Shown here piece after piece: positions 12,200-13,641 of a stretch of 13,641 bases of DNA. The stretch comes from Syntrophomonadaceae bacterium. GTDB lineage: Bacteria; Bacillota; Dethiobacteria; DTU022. Positions within the stretch are counted from its first letter, which is position 1, and each line of letters starts with the position of its first letter. The DNA is taken from NCBI GenBank assembly GCA_007131435.1, contig SLQM01000037.1, positions 1 to 13,641 of the forward strand. Reading direction: 5' to 3'. The notes below the pieces were generated by a model. The model ran no database searches. It was not told the origin of the DNA and saw only the letters and a program-made list of their open reading frames with translations. Made by a program: the position numbers and the translations under genes.

Positions 12200-13641
12200 G
12201 TGGAAAACGGAGCAATGTTCGGCCACGTGGCAACTTGGATTTACCTGGGCCTTGCTGCCTACATCATAGTCATAATCGGTGTTGGATTCTACTTCTACCG
12301 CGATATTGAAGAGTGCGACGATCACGTGATCGGGGGAAGAAACCTTTCCTTTATCTACATTGTAGGTTCTACCGCTGCAACCTGGCTCTGCGCCGGGGCT
12401 ATTCTTGGTGCCGCCGGTTATGCCTACATGTTTGGTTTCCAGGGCACAATATATGACCCCTGGGCACCCGCTTTAACTCTCGTGCTTAGCGGTATTTTTG
12501 TAGTTTTCCGTATGCGCCAGGCAGGGTACACTTCAAGTTTTGATTTTTTTGAAAGACGTTATGGGCGCTTTATGACCGTCCTCGGTATGATTATCCAGAT
12601 TATCGGCACCATGTCCTGGATTGCCGGACAGCTTGTTGCTGCAGGTGTTATTGTTCACCTCACCACTGGCTTCAGCTACCCCGTTTCAGTTATGATCGGG
12701 ACTGCCGCCATTATCCTGGTTACCTACAGCGGTGGTATGAGCGCCCTGGCCAGGGTTGACACCTTTAACGTGGTTTTAATCATCGGTGCCCTGGTAATCA
12801 TGTTCCCTGCTGTTATCAACGGGATTGGCGGTTGGGATTTCTTTGTCAGCAATGCCAGGGTTTGGGACAATATCCCGCCCTTTTCTCTCTGGCCCTTACC
12901 AGATGCGCGGGGTTTCCTGTACTATGTGGGGTGGTTTGGTGTGATATCCTACATTGCGGCCTGGCTGGGCGTTGGCCTGGGAGACCTGGGCTGTGCAATC
13001 CTCCTGCAGCGGGGCCTTTCAGCAAAAACTGCAAAGACCGCATCTGGAGGCTTTATCGCTGCAGGCCTGCTTTACCTGTCAATTGCCCTGATCCCGGTGA
13101 TGATCGGTATTGCTGCCTTTACCTACGGTTTTAGGATAGCTACCCCGGCAGATAATGAACATGTCCTGGTTTGGGCAGCACAGTACTTCATGCCTGACTG
13201 GTTCGCTGTAGTCTTTATTATCATGATCGCAGGAGCAATATTATCTACTTCCGGCAACAGCGTGCTGACAAATGCTACCATGCTCGGGCATAACATTTAC
13301 CGCTATTTCAGGCCACAGGCGACAAACAAGGACACCCTTAATGCAGTTCGTGTTTTTATTCCTGTAACAGCCCTGGTAACCATGGTAATTGCCATTATAT
13401 TCCCATCGCTCTATAAGCTGATTGTATTTGCCGGTGCGATAGGATTGCCTACAACAATTCCCGCCTTCCTTTTCGGGCTGTTCTGGAAGAAGGCTAACAC
13501 CAAGGGAGCAATTACTTCTTTCTTTGCCGGTATTACAGTATGGATTATTGGTTTTATTGCTGCCCTGCCTTTTACCATCGAAGCTAACTGGTACATGGTT
13601 GATTTTGAGGTATGGTACTGGGTAGATGAAGGAATCTGGGA
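12200..13641 (+). CDS. Sodium:solute symporter (SSS/SLC5 family), 3' partial
   Basis: The frame is open from GTG 12200 to the window end, so 480 codons are visible without a stop. AAGGAGG (12186-12192) lies 7 bases upstream and fixes the start. The protein is hydrophobic, with about a dozen transmembrane segments, beginning 'WIYLGLAAYIIVIIGVGFYF' (13-32). SSS hallmarks include 'GGRNLSFIYIVGSTAATWL' (45-63, TM1 region), 'TYSGGMSALARVDTFN' (175-190) and the TM8-like 'AGAILSTSGNSVLTNATMLG' (344-363), whose serines and threonines usually contribute to the sodium site. Members import proline, pantothenate, sugars, acetate and other solutes with sodium. The substrate is not evident. Its sigma-54 promoter ties it to the activator and the dehydrogenase genes, so it is probably the uptake system for their substrate. 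Family lengths of about 480-600 residues suggest only a short missing end. Confidence 0.92.
   Translation, partial: MENGAMFGHVATWIYLGLAAYIIVIIGVGFYFYRDIEECDDHVIGGRNLSFIYIVGSTAATWLCAGAILGAAGYAYMFGFQGTIYDPWAPALTLVLSGIFVVFRMRQAGYTSSFDFFERRYGRFMTVLGMIIQIIGTMSWIAGQLVAAGVIVHLTTGFSYPVSVMIGTAAIILVTYSGGMSALARVDTFNVVLIIGALVIMFPAVINGIGGWDFFVSNARVWDNIPPFSLWPLPDARGFLYYVGWFGVISYIAAWLGVGLGDLGCAILLQRGLSAKTAKTASGGFIAAGLLYLSIALIPVMIGIAAFTYGFRIATPADNEHVLVWAAQYFMPDWFAVVFIIMIAGAILSTSGNSVLTNATMLGHNIYRYFRPQATNKDTLNAVRVFIPVTALVTMVIAIIFPSLYKLIVFAGAIGLPTTIPAFLFGLFWKKANTKGAITSFFAGITVWIIGFIAALPFTIEANWYMVDFEVWYWVDEGIW

Noticed and set aside
12080..13134. Open frames on the minus strand at 12080-12325 and on the plus strand at 12832-13134
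   Set aside because: Both overlap the symporter gene or its promoter, lack ribosome binding sites and have low-complexity or shadow-like composition.

Overview
The window looks like chromosomal DNA of an anaerobic Firmicute, most likely a member of the Clostridia. The evidence is the AT-leaning composition, strong AGGAGG-type ribosome binding sites, GTG starts, a lipobox lipoprotein, and a sigma-54 activator with a Firmicutes-style N-terminal sensor. This placement is a judgement from sequence style, and I cannot name a genus. The mature lipoprotein is strikingly acidic, which would fit a saline or alkaline habitat but does not prove one.

Left part (1-3322, + strand): the end of a branched-chain amino-acid/amide ABC transporter cluster. 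A 5'-truncated substrate-binding protein is followed by a hairpin, then LivG- and LivF-type ATPases, then a xylose-isomerase-like TIM-barrel enzyme (probably a sugar-phosphate isomerase/epimerase). No permease genes are visible, so they must lie upstream of the window or elsewhere.

Middle (3415-6170): housekeeping or unknown genes. There is a YbaK-type Cys-tRNA(Pro) deacylase (-), a membrane-anchored protein built from Ile-Pro-Ile/Val-Pro-Val repeats (-), and a DUF815-type AAA+ ATPase (+). The ATPase is preceded by a possible 17-codon cysteine-rich leader ORF.

Right part (6239-13641): the most interesting region, a probable sigma-54 regulon. Two non-identical saccharopine-dehydrogenase-family oxidoreductases form a minus-strand operon. 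Divergent from them is a sigma-54 enhancer-binding activator with a GAF-like domain, a PAS domain, an AAA+ domain with GAFTGA, and a Fis-type HTH. Downstream of the activator lie a lipoprotein with a Cache-like ligand-binding domain and an SSS-family sodium:solute symporter cut off by the window end. Three -24/-12 elements of the form TGGCAY-N5-TTGCW sit upstream of the dehydrogenase operon, the lipoprotein and the symporter. The inferred logic is that the activator senses an amino-acid-like or opine-like solute and switches on binding or sensing (lipoprotein), uptake (symporter) and NAD(P)-linked oxidation (the two dehydrogenases). The substrate cannot be read from the sequence.

I saw no tRNA, rRNA, CRISPR array, insertion sequence or obvious prophage in the window.
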